From the NCBI GenBank assembly GCA_963920575.1, contig OY986969.1, positions 3,172,001 through 3,236,000 of the forward strand: 64,000 bases of DNA. Direction: 5' to 3'. Within the stretch, counting starts at the first letter, position 1, and every line of letters begins with the position of its first letter. The position numbers and the translations under genes are program-made. This document shows positions 54,002 through 64,000 of the stretch, in pieces. The notes beneath the pieces were generated by a model. It saw only the letters and a program-made list of their open reading frames with translations, was not told the origin of the DNA and did not search any database. This stretch comes from Narthecium ossifragum (Eukaryota; Streptophyta; Magnoliopsida; Dioscoreales; Nartheciaceae).

Positions 54002-56651
54002 ATGGCGTTACCCATCACCGCCGCGGCGTCTCGCCGGAGCCCCAGCGCTGCCACCTACCTCCGCCGCCTTATCCTCGCTGTCTTTGTCCTCTCACCCACA
54101 GTGGCCATCATCCTCCTATCCTCCCACCCATCCCTCCCCTCCTCCTCCTCCACCCACATTGCCCCCTCTCACCACCGCCGCCGCTCAATCCTCGTTGCCT
54201 CCGATTCCTGCACCCGCCGCCTCATTTTCCTCAGCCAATGTGCCTCCGACTGGGCCGCCATAGCCGCTGTCGCCGCTTCTCACATTCGCCGCATCAAGCT
54301 CGGAACCTCCCGCCGCGAACTCCTCTTCTCCCAGCTCTCCCGCAATCTCTCCCTCCTCTCCTCTGGCACCACCCCCGACAAGCTCTCCCTCCGCCGCTTC
54401 GAGCGCGAGGTTAAGGACTACATCAGCTCATGCCGCCAACTCATCACGGCACAGAAGACGGCGTTTGATACAGACGTGAAGGCCCGGAAGCTTAAAGACA
54501 CCATTTTAGCCGTAAAAGAGCAAACTTTGAAGGTCAAGAAGCAGGGGGAGTTCGCAAGGCTCGTGGCGGCGGAGGGGATACCAAAGAGTTTGCATTGCAT
54601 TAATATGAGGCTTATGATGGAGAGGATGGCCAGGCCGGAGAGGTATGCGGTGAGGGAGAAGATGCCATTGCCGGAATGGGAGAATTCGCGGTTGTACCAT
54701 TACGCCATTTTCTCGGATAATGTGATGGCGGCGTCGGTGGTGGTGAACTCGGCTGTGAGGAATGCGAGAGAGCCGTGGAAGCATGTGTTCCATATCGTCA
54801 CCAACAGGATTAACCTTGGCAACATGCAGGTGCTCTATCTGATTTCCCTCTATGCTTCTATGGCTTTGGTCTAAGCTACTAGTTTGGAACCAAATAATGT
54901 GAAAGATGTGAACTTTCTGGAAAGATTATAACCTTTTGCAACAAGTTCATAAGTATTGTCTCGCTTTAATGAAATAAAGTGCAAAGATAATCTAGGAGAT
55001 CAGAAGTTCATATGTTTCCTTGTTTGTATCTTGACAAACATTGGTTATTTTGATCAACATCTATGCCTTAGCCTCTTTTGTGGCTATTCTGTGTTTTTGA
55101 TGCAAAAATTATGTGCTTTAAGATTGCTGAATCAGTTATTGCAAAGACGGAATGTAGAGGAGATGCAAGTTTTGTGGCAAACTTTTCTGCATTCTATCAT
55201 TGAAGAGAAGTTGAATCACGGGCATCATAGAAATCCTGACTTTTTTTTTTTTTTGTGTGTTCTCAATGATCAATTTTTTGGAGGAATTTTTTTAACACAA
55301 ATTGCTAGAACTCGTTTATTTTTCCATCACCGAGGCGAGAAGATCTTCCTCATAATGCAGGTCATGTTCGGGCAGAAGGATTATGCCCAAGCACACATTG
55401 AAGTCAGGACCATGGAGGAGTACACGTTCCTCAACTCCTCCTACAAGCCAGTTCACCGGCAGGTAGAGTCTGCCAAGCCGCAGAGATCCCATTCCAAGAA
55501 CAAGATGAAATCTAAGAAGCCCAAATACTTGTCCATGCTCAACCACCTCAAATTCTTCCTGCCTGACATGTTTCCGAAGCTGCATAAGATCTTGTTGTTG
55601 GATGATGATGTGGTGGTGCAGCGAGATGTCACGACATTATTGGAGATGGATATAGAGGGGAAGGTGAATGCCGCCATCGAGACCTGTTTTGGGAAATTCC
55701 ACCCTCTTATGCAGCAGTTGAACTTCTCACACCCTCTAATAAAGGAAAGGTTTCATGAGGATGGTTGTTCATGGGCATATGGCATGAACTTGTTTGATCT
55801 TCAAGCATGGAGGAGGGAGAAATGCACTGAGCGGTATCATTACTGGCAGAATCTGGTATGTGAAATCCCTTTGTGCTGATTTCCTTAATGAATTGTTGTG
55901 TCCGAGAATAGTATAGCTCTTTTCATTAGCCGAAAAAATTCTGACTTGAAAAGTCTTTTTTTTTTGATTGAATGAATGCTTGGTTCTACCTTTTTTCTTT
56001 TCTTTTCTTTTTCGATTAGTTGAGCCCGAAGGCTAAAATCCTACATCAACAAACTGTCCAAGACATTCATGCCTAGATTGGCAGTTTAAGTGTAAAACTC
56101 ACCGATGATTTATCTATCTTGACATTGTTCTTCTAAACTATATAATGCAATGTTCAAAATGAAGCTTAAATAAAGAGGGTTTTGATGGCATAAATCCTGA
56201 TCTCAAACTGACAGTGGAATATGTTTTGAGTTTAAATGAATTCGAGAACAAGACTTGTGAGGTGATGCAATACTTTCAGAGATTTTTTTAAATATCTCGT
56301 AAAAATTTAAATCTGAGACAATTTGTAATTCTTTTTGTTGATGTATTATAACCTGTGGTGCTGGGTGCTTTGCAGAATGCAAATCAGACCTTGTGGAAAA
56401 TGGGAACACTGCCTGCAGGATTGATTACATTTCACAATCTGACGAAAACAATCAACAAATCTTGGCATGTTCATGGGCTCGGACACAATACAAATGTAGA
56501 CATGAATGAGATCAGGAATGCTGCTGTTGTGCACTTCAGTGGGAGTATGAAACCATGGCTAGATATTGCAGAGGACCGTTTCCGACCCCTCTGGACAAAG
56601 TACGTCGCTTACGATATGGAGTTCATTCGCCAGTGCAATTTTGGAGTTTGA
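54002..56651 (+). CDS. GAUT-family glycosyltransferase (GT8), probable alpha-1,4-galacturonosyltransferase
   Basis: GAUT enzymes use UDP-galacturonic acid in the Golgi to build pectin homogalacturonan. Exons are 54002-54829, 55361-55855 and 56376-56651, all phase 0 and GT-AG, giving 532 residues, the usual size. The N-terminus has a short cytosolic part and a membrane anchor (LILAVFVLSPTVAIILLSS), then a stem and a coil region (KLKDTILAVKEQTLKVKKQ). The GT8 domain follows: HYAIFSDNVMAASVVVNS, HVFHIVTNRINLGNMQ, YLSMLNHLKFFLPDMFPKLH and the metal-binding LLDDDVVVQ. HPLIKERFHEDGCSWAYGMN, WRREKCTERYHYWQNLN, HVHGLGHN and VVHFSGSMKPWL follow. All core motifs are intact. The length and MNLxxMQ/YHYWQNLN style suggest the GAUT10/11 group, but that is a guess. 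Confidence 0.92.
55985..56060 (-). mobile_element. 5'-truncated LINE 3' end in GAUT intron 2
   Basis: The T-rich run followed by tcgattagttgagcccgaaggctaaaatc resembles the 3' end of the large LINE at 56942-56985 (gatgaattgagcccaagggctaaagt). It seems a very short truncated copy in the same orientation. Confidence 0.5.
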
Positions 56652-56944
56652 TACAGAATATCAGCCGTGAAGCTTTGAGACAGAACTAAAGAACTACTGA
56701 CGCCACTAATTTGTTCAGCACATTGTACTCCGTTCTGATGCATATATAAACTCATCCCTTTGATTCTTTTATGTATAATCTTGAATAAAATGCTCTTTTT
56801 ACTCTCCAGGTGCAATCTCAAATGAACTTGACAAGAATGGTAAAGAGTATCAGCTGTTGCGGTTTGGTTCTGCGCCTAGTATTTTAAATGTCTCAAGTCT
56901 AGCTTCTTATTGCTGACAAGCGGAAAGCTTCACGATTAGCTCTT
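56652..56944 (+). other. GAUT 3' UTR and LINE target site
   Basis: 3' UTR with an AATAAA at about 56784-56789. It ends in the target duplication of the LINE (56926-56944). Confidence 0.5.
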
Positions 56945-57146
56945 TTTTTTTTTTTGATGAATTGAGCCCAAGGGCTAAAGTTTATTTACAGCATCCTAGC
57001 CAGGGAGGTTAATCCCCATCCTGCTGCCAAACAAACCCAGTGCAGTTGACTCTGCACCACCTTGCCACTCTATCCGCCATTACATTGCATGAATGTGGAA
57101 CAAATAAAATCAGAACAGAATCAAATCCAAGAATGAGCTTCCAAAC

Positions 57147-60100
57147 TTACTTCGCCACGTGCTCCATCTCTCTGGGCCAGCTTTTGTCTCCATTGATCAC
57201 CTCTACCACATCCAAGGCATCAAATTCAATAACAATCCTTCGTCTGTTCCTTTCAGCAGCCCACAACAGAGCTCTAAGAATAGCTAAAGCCTCTGCTTCA
57301 ACCACATTCCTCGCCGATATTACTTCTCCTCTAGCCCAACAATACTCCTCCTTCTCATCGATCTCTACCACCGCAGCGGCAGCAACACCTGTTGCAGGGT
57401 CCCGTGAGGCATCAACTTTGTAGATCCACATGTCCTTTAAAGTTCTCCCTGCTCTCTCCATTCTGCTCAGCGCCTTGCACCTAAGGTATTCCTCTGTCAG
57501 TCTTTTGGCTCTCTGAGCCAAGACTCCAGGCGTTTCACCCACACCCTCAAAAACTCTACTATTACGATCCTTCCAAGTTAGCCATAACCCATAACCCAAG
57601 TAAGCTTTCAGTTTGAGGATTCCCGGTTGGCTGGATGAGCGATCAATAGCACCTATCAAATGTTCAGGTCCCCAAGCACATCTACCAACTCCTAATTCAA
57701 GCAGGAGAGTGTCTACCACTTCCCTGGTATACTGGCATTCAAATAACACATGCTCCACCGTCTCAGCGCTTGCACCGCACTTAGGACAGCCACGATCAGT
57801 GGCACAACAGAACCTCCATAAGGCCTCACGAACATGCAACCTACCCTTAAGAGCCTTCCACAAAAACTGCTTAACTATTGGTCCAACAGGTAATCTCCAA
57901 AGATTTTTCCAATTAATCGTCTCCTTGCAAAACCAGTTAGTTTTGAACCTCTGGGAGAGCAGGTTATAAGCAGAGGATACCGTCACCCTACCAGTCCCAT
58001 TATATTCCCACCTAGCCTCATCCACCTGGTTCCTTGGTACCGGCAAAGCAACTATAGCTTGTACTATGTCTTGATGAAAGAGCTCCTTCAGTAAGGTAGA
58101 ATTCCATCCGTGGCGATTCAGAAGATCACCAACCACCAAGTGCTCTGTTCTATCTCCCCAGCAAAGAGTTGGTTTAACAGCCAAAGCTTCGTCTAGCACC
58201 CAGTAGTCCCTCATTACACTCACCTTGCTCTGTTGTCCTGGGGTCCAACGCAAACCCAACCTAAGATCATCTACTGCCCTGCAGACTGTTCTCCAGTGAG
58301 CTGAGCCTTTGTTGCTAGCACACGATGGGAGGACCCCTTTCCAACCAAATTTCGCAGCTGCAGTTTTTGTCCAGATACTCTCTTCTCTTCCCAGGAAAAC
58401 CGCCGCTCTCTTCATTTTTAATGCTCTTTGCCACAGCGAGAAATCTTTGAGTCCAAGCCCTCCCTGCTCTTTTGGCTTACAAACTTCATTCCAACCGACT
58501 ACACTGCAACCCGATCTTCTTCCTTGCCAAAGAAAAGATCTACAAACCTGTTCCATCTGCCGAATAACCTTAACTGGGACGTCAGAAGTGAACATTGCAA
58601 ACACTGGTATACTCTGTATAACGGACTTCAACAAAGTAACTCTTCCAGCTTCTGATAAGGCCGTCCCTTGCCACTTCAGAACCCTGTTCACCATCTTCTC
58701 CACCATCGGGGCAAAATCAGTAGCTCTTAATTTTTTCTCACTAACTGGAGCCCCTAGGTACCTCCAACTGCCCTTAGCCACACCCACCTTTAGGATTCCA
58801 CAAATAGCAATGCATCTCTGTTTTGAGAGAACCTTGGAAAATTTGATTGTGGATTTGGAGGGATTCATTTCCAGTCCACTTAGCATCTTGAACTGGGTCA
58901 TCTTGAGCCTTAACTTCCAAGCCTGTGAGCAGGTAGCACGAGATGTAATCAAGCAATCATCCGCGTAGAGCAAATGGGACAATCTCACCTCCGATCTTCG
59001 GAACTGCAGGCCTTCCAGTCTTGATCCCGGGGAATCCAAAATCTTTGAAAGCACTTCTTGCACCAGGACAAACAGGTATGGGGACAGAGGATCACCCTGC
59101 CTGATACCACATCTTGGCCGCACTCTACCATGCACTTCGCCGTTAATAATAAAAGAGAACATCGCACCTCTGATACATGTCATCACCCACCTAACCCATG
59201 TATTAGGGAAGCCCATTCTCACCATCACCTCCTCCAAGAAGTTCCAATTCACCTTATCATAGGCTGACATAAGATCCACCTTAAGGACCATTAGACTCCG
59301 GGACTTAGGTGCAATAGCCATAGAGTGAAGAATCTCTTGTGCTGTATCGATGTTATCAAGAATGCTCCTACCCTCTATAAAGGCAGACTGTTCCTTGCCA
59401 ACAACCTCATCAAGAACTCCTTTTAATCTATCTGCTAAAATGGAGGTAATTACCTTGTAGCCAACATTACACAGGCTGATGGGGCGAAACTCTTTCACTC
59501 TCCTGGGAAACCTACACTTGGGCACAAGAGAGATCATAGTTTCATTCCATGCCGGTGGGAGTTTAGAAGTCCGAAAGAAATCTAGAACCAGCTGACTGAA
59601 ATCTTCTCCAACTACACTCCAATTTGAGATGAAGAACTCAGCCGGTATACCATCTGGACCCGGACACTTGTTCCTACCAAGCCTGAACACCACACTCTGG
59701 ATTTCTTCCTTTGTAACCTCCGCCACTAGCCATTCCTTCCAAATGTTACTAATCTTTGGTAACTCTGGCATCAAAAGGACTGGGCAAGATGCAACATCAC
59801 CCCAAACCTTTTCAAAGTGCTTTTGCACCACAAGTCCAATCCCTTGCTGATCCCCATAGACCTCACCAGACTCATCCACAATTTCCTTGATCTTTGATTT
59901 ATGCGACTGAATTTGCACCAAATGGTGAAAGAACCTCGAATTTTGATCCCCAGCCACCAACCATACTCTGCGCCCTCTTTGCGCAGCCCGAGCCTCTTGA
60001 ACTAACAACAAACGTTCCCATTCCCCCTCTAACTGGCGAAGTATTATATCATCCTCATCTGACAGAGTGCCCAATTCCTCCAACTTATACAACTCCCCTA

Positions 60101-61031
60101 TATACTTCTCAATTTTCTTCCCAGTTCCAAACACATCAGTGGCTCTGCTCCTCTTATCCCATCCCTTGACAATTCTTTTAATAGCTTTAATTCTGGTTGC
60201 AAATTGAAACTGCCTAGATCCCCTGCAAGGGAAGTTCCAGGCTCTACCCAGAGCTTCTTTGAATTCTGGTTGAACCATCCAACTATGCTCCAATCTGAAC
60301 GTGCCTGGGCCCTTCTTCTTCAAGACTTCATGGAACGAGACAAGCATAGGAGAATGATCCGAGCCCACCTTTGGCAAATGCTTAACAGAAGTTCCAGGGA
60401 GCAGCTCTTTCCAAGCATTATTGCAGAGCACCCTATCCAACCTCTTAAGTATCTTAGCCCCTCCACCTTGCCGGTTTGTCCAAGTAAATTTAGTCCCAAC
60501 AAACTCCACCTCCCTAAGTCCATTCATACAAATGAAATGCATAAATTCACTCTCCGAAGCTCCAAAGGAGAATGCTGGGCCTCCCCTCTTTTCCTCGGCA
60601 GACAGAATGGCATTGAAGTCCCCTCCAATCAAATGAGGTAGACCTGCTTTCTCAGCCTTTGACAACATCTCCCATAGCTCTCTGCGAACAGAGTACCTGG
60701 TGGCACCATAAACAGCTGAAATAACCACGTGACCAAGGGTTGGGCTGGACAAGACTCCATGAATAGCCTGGGAAGACCAGTGCATGAAAGATACCCTCCC
60801 AACCTCCAACCTCCACAACGCCAATATTCCTCCATGTCGACCTCTACAAGGTAAAAGAAAGCTACCCCAATTCGCTCCAATTTTCCTTTGAACCCATCCA
60901 AGCTTGTTACTATCAACTAGCACATCCATTAAGAACAGAATAGATACTGCATGGTTTGAAAATACGCGGCAACAGGACCTCACCACGCGCTTAGGCCCTG
61001 CTCCTCGACAGTTCCAAAACATGCACTTCAT
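57147..61031 (-). CDS. LINE ORF2: endonuclease, reverse transcriptase, zinc finger, RNase H (1294 residues)
   Basis: ORF2 nicks target DNA and copies the LINE RNA onto it. The open frame is uninterrupted for 1294 codons. The APE-type endonuclease has MKCMFWNCRGAG, LIGGDFNAILS, TWTNRQGGGAKILKRLDRVL and VGSDHSPMLV. RT has GRNKCPGPDGIPAEFF, EFRPISLCNVGYKVITSILA, LKVDLMSAYDKVNW, GIRQGDPLSPYLFVL and the catalytic LLYADDCLI. A zf-RVT region has CPKCGASAETVEHVLFEC. The RNase H begins KVDASRDPATGVAAAAV. A TAA follows MEHVAK near 57148, yet the frame continues in phase to 57009 with the rest of the RNase H (HSCNVMADRVARW). So the domain is cut by one nonsense change, while all endonuclease and RT motifs look intact. 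Confidence 0.94.
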   Translation of the reverse strand: MKCMFWNCRGAGPKRVVRSCCRVFSNHAVSILFLMDVLVDSNKLGWVQRKIGANWGSFLLPCRGRHGGILALWRLEVGRVSFMHWSSQAIHGVLSSPTLGHVVISAVYGATRYSVRRELWEMLSKAEKAGLPHLIGGDFNAILSAEEKRGGPAFSFGASESEFMHFICMNGLREVEFVGTKFTWTNRQGGGAKILKRLDRVLCNNAWKELLPGTSVKHLPKVGSDHSPMLVSFHEVLKKKGPGTFRLEHSWMVQPEFKEALGRAWNFPCRGSRQFQFATRIKAIKRIVKGWDKRSRATDVFGTGKKIEKYIGELYKLEELGTLSDEDDIILRQLEGEWERLLLVQEARAAQRGRRVWLVAGDQNSRFFHHLVQIQSHKSKIKEIVDESGEVYGDQQGIGLVVQKHFEKVWGDVASCPVLLMPELPKISNIWKEWLVAEVTKEEIQSVVFRLGRNKCPGPDGIPAEFFISNWSVVGEDFSQLVLDFFRTSKLPPAWNETMISLVPKCRFPRRVKEFRPISLCNVGYKVITSILADRLKGVLDEVVGKEQSAFIEGRSILDNIDTAQEILHSMAIAPKSRSLMVLKVDLMSAYDKVNWNFLEEVMVRMGFPNTWVRWVMTCIRGAMFSFIINGEVHGRVRPRCGIRQGDPLSPYLFVLVQEVLSKILDSPGSRLEGLQFRRSEVRLSHLLYADDCLITSRATCSQAWKLRLKMTQFKMLSGLEMNPSKSTIKFSKVLSKQRCIAICGILKVGVAKGSWRYLGAPVSEKKLRATDFAPMVEKMVNRVLKWQGTALSEAGRVTLLKSVIQSIPVFAMFTSDVPVKVIRQMEQVCRSFLWQGRRSGCSVVGWNEVCKPKEQGGLGLKDFSLWQRALKMKRAAVFLGREESIWTKTAAAKFGWKGVLPSCASNKGSAHWRTVCRAVDDLRLGLRWTPGQQSKVSVMRDYWVLDEALAVKPTLCWGDRTEHLVVGDLLNRHGWNSTLLKELFHQDIVQAIVALPVPRNQVDEARWEYNGTGRVTVSSAYNLLSQRFKTNWFCKETINWKNLWRLPVGPIVKQFLWKALKGRLHVREALWRFCCATDRGCPKCGASAETVEHVLFECQYTREVVDTLLLELGVGRCAWGPEHLIGAIDRSSSQPGILKLKAYLGYGLWLTWKDRNSRVFEGVGETPGVLAQRAKRLTEEYLRCKALSRMERAGRTLKDMWIYKVDASRDPATGVAAAAVVEIDEKEEYCWARGEVISARNVVEAEALAILRALLWAAERNRRRIVIEFDALDVVEVINGDKSWPREMEHVAK

Positions 61032-62941
61032 GGGGCACCTGCAACTTCCAAGGCCAGTTGCTCATCTGGCGCAGAGGCACACCTTCTCTTCTTACGACCC
61101 AACTTCACCAGCATAGTAGCCAACGGTGTGTCATCCTCCTCCTCCAGAGGGAGATGTATCGGCGTCTGACTTCCTTCACCCCGTACCGTCATCGGCATCC
61201 CTTCCTGTGATTCGAATGCGTCTTTCAGCCGTTGAAAGCTCTCCTCATGTCCTTCCTCCATATCTTGCTCTGTTCCCTCCATCGGCGTCTTCTACTTAGA
61301 GAAATCTGGCACAGTGAGAACCGCGAACCTATTAGAATTCAAATCCTTCCCGAGCCCCTGTCTTGACTTAGCTATCTTCTCCTTAGAGGAGTTGCTCGGA
61401 GAGCCCAGCCCGGCGTTGGTCTTCGTCCGATAAGCTACCTTTCCTCCTCTCTCAGTGAGCCCATTAGAGCCGTTGGCCTGGAACGTAATGGGCATGTTCC
61501 CTTGGGTTGGCCTGTGAAGCCACTCCCCCACCTTTCCAGAGAGATCCCTCCACGGGTTAACTCCCACGTTTCCCCTTCTCGAATCTTCTTCCCTGATATC
61601 TCTCCCATCGACGTCACCCCGATCCAGTTGGCCTCTCTCCTCTCCAGCCCGTCGCGGCCTCAGCGTACCGGTGTCGTCCCGCTGCCCCTGCCTACCAGCT
61701 GTCAGATTCCTCCCCTCTAACGGCCTGGCGTCAGATCGTCCTCCACGTGGAGCTCCCTCCGCATTACGCGTTGCCTCGAGGTTCGGGTCCGTACGCGGCG
61801 CACGTGCACCCATGCCACGCTGTCCACCTCTACCGCCTCGCCGGCTATTATGGACGACATGCCATTCTCCGGCAGCCGCCGCCAGCACCTCCGGAGGGAT
61901 CTCCCCACATCCCAGTGAGTTGTTCTCCTCCGTGGTCTTCTTCTGGTTCTCCTCCGATGTCTTCTTCTGGTTCTCCTCCCCGTTGAACCCTAGTGGGATG
62001 TCTTCATCCATCCCTACCACACCACCTCCGCCGGCCGTGGATGTTTTCACCCCTTTCCCCTGAGTCTTGGCCCTAGGACTGGCCTTGGTCTTGCAGGATC
62101 CCTCACCATGCCCTATACGTGCACATCTTTCACAAATCTTGACATGCTCGTAGATGAAATCCACGAATCAGGCCGTAGATCTCGTCCTCACCACGGTCCC
62201 CACCTTAATCTCCTGGCTGATGTCTACCTCTACGCATACACGAGCATACCGGCCACGGTCGACCTCCTCCGTCACCAGATCCACCTGCAAGGGTGCTCCA
62301 ATAGAGGCTACTATCCTCATCACTGCTTCTTTGTCGAACCAGGCAACCGAGAGTTCCGGCAGACGAACCCAGATAGGAACCTTAGTAAAGTCCTCCGCCA
62401 CCGGACAATAGTCCTCTCTCCATCGGAGAAGAGAGAGCATTTGTCCATTAACCGACCATGGACCCATAGTCAGCACATGATGAAAATCCAGCTCATTCTC
62501 AAACCGGAAAACATAGACTCCTCTGGCAAGATCAACAACCTTGAACCCATTCGTTGTTTTCCATAGCATTGAGAGCCTGTGCTTCAGGAGCCCCAGTGGC
62601 ATTCTCCGGCCAAGAAATTTCCCAAACAGAGAGAACCTCCATTTTTGGTTACATCGCTCCATAAGCTCGTCATCTAGCAACACTTCGTCGGAATACAGGG
62701 GCCCCAACCGCTTCAACTCTTCCTCAGTGACAATCGATGACCTCGGCCGTAATCCAGCCGCTGCGGCATAGGAAGCCTTACGTCCCAACCTGGCTCCCCC
62801 AGCATCACCATCCTTCCTCAAAGACTCCCCTGACTTTCGCTCAATCCCAGCCGGAGCATCCGGTGGCCGGGGCGGCGACGAACCCCCCTCCCCCGGTTCT
62901 TTATTAGCATCAGAGCACCTCGCCCCCTCACACACACTCAT
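61028..62941 (-). pseudogene. LINE ORF1: DUF4283/CCHC nucleic-acid-binding protein with two stops
   Basis: ORF1 protein coats LINE RNA. The first ATG inside the element is at 62941 (MSVCEGARC). An upstream in-frame ATG at 63034 lies outside the target duplication and is not LINE sequence. The DUF4283 region has ELMERCNQKWRFSLFGKFLG, VYVFRFENELDFHHVL, GPWSVNGQMLSLLRW and PIWVRLPELS. After RTRSTA a TGA (probably from TGG) breaks the frame near 62166. The zinc knuckle HVKICERCARIGHGEGSC comes next, then a basic, low-complexity tail. A TAG after PDFSK (near 61292) again breaks the frame, which then runs in phase to a TGA overlapping the ORF2 ATG (ATGA at 61031-61028). Confidence 0.85.
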
Positions 62942-63002
62942 CACTTCAAAGTAGGATTTGTATTTGCCTCTTACTTTGCGATTAGCTTCACGATTAGCTC
63001 TT

Positions 63003-63706
63003 GTATTCATAGAATCGATACAAATTTGCATCACTATTTAGAGGCAATGAAACTATTACTTATATCCTTTAATGTGATAGATTAACCTTCCACCAAACTT
63101 CTACAGGGTAGGATAGGGAAATAGCTTAGCTTATACATCCATAATGCTTTATAGGGAAGCTGCAACACATGATGATAATCTTGGAAATCCTCCTGTTTTG
63201 TACATTGGTTTTTGCAGTTAGCTGTTAATAGCAAGTAAAGAGGCAATAACAATCTCAATTTGAACATGAAGAACAGAAAACATCAGAATCTGCTGCTTAA
63301 GCAATTATTCTATTGCAGTCTACCTCCTCCAAGTATGGTATAAAACAATGAATTATGTACACTTTTAAAACATGAGTAGAATAGCCTGCCTTTGTCCAAA
63401 ATATCAGTCTGCTCTTTGAGTGCCAGAGCAAACCAAAGAAAAATGAATCATATACTTTCAAACAATCCTACTCTAAAATCTTTCTAGCAATCTTCAAATA
63501 CTATATTGCGGCATGGCTGATCTCTTGCCAGTGTATTCTTATCCTGCTGAATATAAGCCTGGTCAGCATTTGGGTCCATGAGAAGAGGCTCATGATAACA
63601 CACACACACTAAAGAATACATGACATCAAAGTCGTAGCATGTGTCTGGCAAGTGTTGGATCTGCGAAGAGTTCACCATACAAGAAGTGCTGATCATGTTG
63701 AACTAA
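63003..63706 (-). other. Likely 3' UTR/flank of the NIPA-type gene
   Basis: AT-rich DNA downstream of the minus-strand NIPA exon. No other gene is recognised. Confidence 0.4.
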
Positions 63707-63883
63707 TCAAGGAACCACTGGATGTTCAGTTGTTGAGAGTTCTGTCTCAGATGAAATAACTTGCTCCGTTGTAATAGGATTGCCCATATCCTTCGTCTTG
63801 TGCAGAAGAAAAGTTCCCATGAGGATGGTGATAAAACCACATATTTCTGTTACAATCTGTGTCACATCCTGGCTGTCACAGTC
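63707..63883 (-). CDS. NIPA-type magnesium transporter, last exon (partial gene)
   Basis: After a clear acceptor (TTTCAAAATCAG) the minus strand encodes 58 residues and a TGA. They are DCDSQDVTQIVTEICGFITI, then LMGTFLLHKTKDMG and a Ser/Thr-rich tail ending EHPVVP. The blocks QIVTE.CGF.TIL.GTFLLHKTKDM are the characteristic C-terminal end of plant NIPA (DUF803) Mg transporters and include the last membrane helix. The phase is 0 at the acceptor. Upstream exons lie beyond 64000. The LINE inserted roughly 0.7 kb downstream of this stop. Confidence 0.8.
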   Translation of the reverse strand, partial: DCDSQDVTQIVTEICGFITILMGTFLLHKTKDMGNPITTEQVISSETELSTTEHPVVP

Positions 63884-64000
63884 CTGATTTTGAAAGATAT
63901 GTGTCAGATTTCATCCTCGGCAAAGTGACTATTTAATTTTGAAGCCATCTTTCTGTAAGAACTTGAAACACGTGCATGTCGACTGACATTAGCAACTCAA

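Larger units (their letters stand above)
56945..62983 (-). mobile_element. L1-type LINE, nearly full length
   Basis: A perfect 19-bp target duplication AGCTTCACGATTAGCTCTT flanks it (56926-56944 and 62984-63002). A poly-A tail (T-run at about 56943-56955 on the plus strand) marks the 3' end on the minus strand. It carries ORF1 and ORF2 in order and a 3' tail ending in GAGCCCAAGGGCT-type sequence near 56966. The 5' leader before ORF1 is only about 40 bases. Just three nonsense changes are seen in 6 kb, and the duplication is intact, so insertion is recent. Confidence 0.96.

Noticed and set aside
57040..57423. Long plus-strand frames antisense to the LINE (57-62 kb)
   Set aside because: Shadows of ORF2/ORF1; no independent features.
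62942..63034. Upstream ATG of LINE ORF1 at 63034
   Set aside because: It lies outside the 19-bp target duplication, so it is flanking DNA that happens to be open.

Overview
This window is nuclear DNA from a flowering plant. All the long genes have GT-AG introns. The products are plant-specific: a carotenoid isomerase with a plastid leader, an X8/callose-binding GPI protein, a GAUT pectin glycosyltransferase and a trihelix factor. The repeats are plant LTR elements, Tourist MITEs, a hAT-type element and a plant L1 LINE. Several genes start with very GC-rich coding sequence (trihelix, GAUT exon 1, X8 exon 1) and then become less GC-rich. That points to a monocot, but it is an inference. There is one 200-base assembly gap (12594-12793). 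I saw no rRNA, tRNA or CRISPR.

Layout, left to right. A decayed Ty3/gypsy chromovirus (957-5407, minus) ends about 530 bp upstream of zeta-carotene isomerase (5940-8368, plus). That gene converges, with only 150 bp between stop codons, on a GH18 chitinase-like gene (8519-9947, minus) that lacks the catalytic acid and probably carries a GPI or membrane tail. From 10.0 to 16.8 kb the DNA is repeat-dominated: a Tourist MITE, a hAT-type element containing the gap, and a 3.4 kb repeat with a 1.2 kb minisatellite. Next come an X8-domain GPI-anchored gene (17203-20088, plus), a four-exon Tim17/22/23-family gene (20943-23931, minus), two MITEs, and an intronless trihelix gene (25517-26569, plus). The 26.6-32 kb stretch holds a small tandem duplication, a fourth MITE, a broken pectate lyase fragment, a tandem array and a G-quadruplex tract. 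An AP2/ERF-like gene of the At4g13040/APD1 type has six coding exons (32035-35214, minus).

From 39.8 to 47.0 kb lies a young Ty1/copia element (minus, perfect 5-bp target duplication). Its gag is interrupted by a nested 1.53 kb element that looks like a solo LTR. An intronless membrane-anchored 'L34Ae-type' gene follows (49100-50344, plus). Then comes a second, inverted copy of the 13-16 kb repeat family (about 50.75-53.2 kb), a GAUT gene (54002-56651, plus), a nearly full-length L1-type LINE (56945-62983, minus) with a perfect 19-bp target duplication, and the last exon of a NIPA-type magnesium transporter (63707-63883, minus), whose remaining exons lie outside the window.

The host genes do not form a pathway. 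They are ordinary single-copy plant genes separated by nested transposons. The most unusual sequence-level signal is in the copia element: the stretch where a tRNA primer site should be is a perfect 15-nt complement of a segment of the element's own LTR, which suggests self-primed reverse transcription. Exon structures were built by hand from splice sites, reading phase and family resemblance; no alignment or expression data were available.
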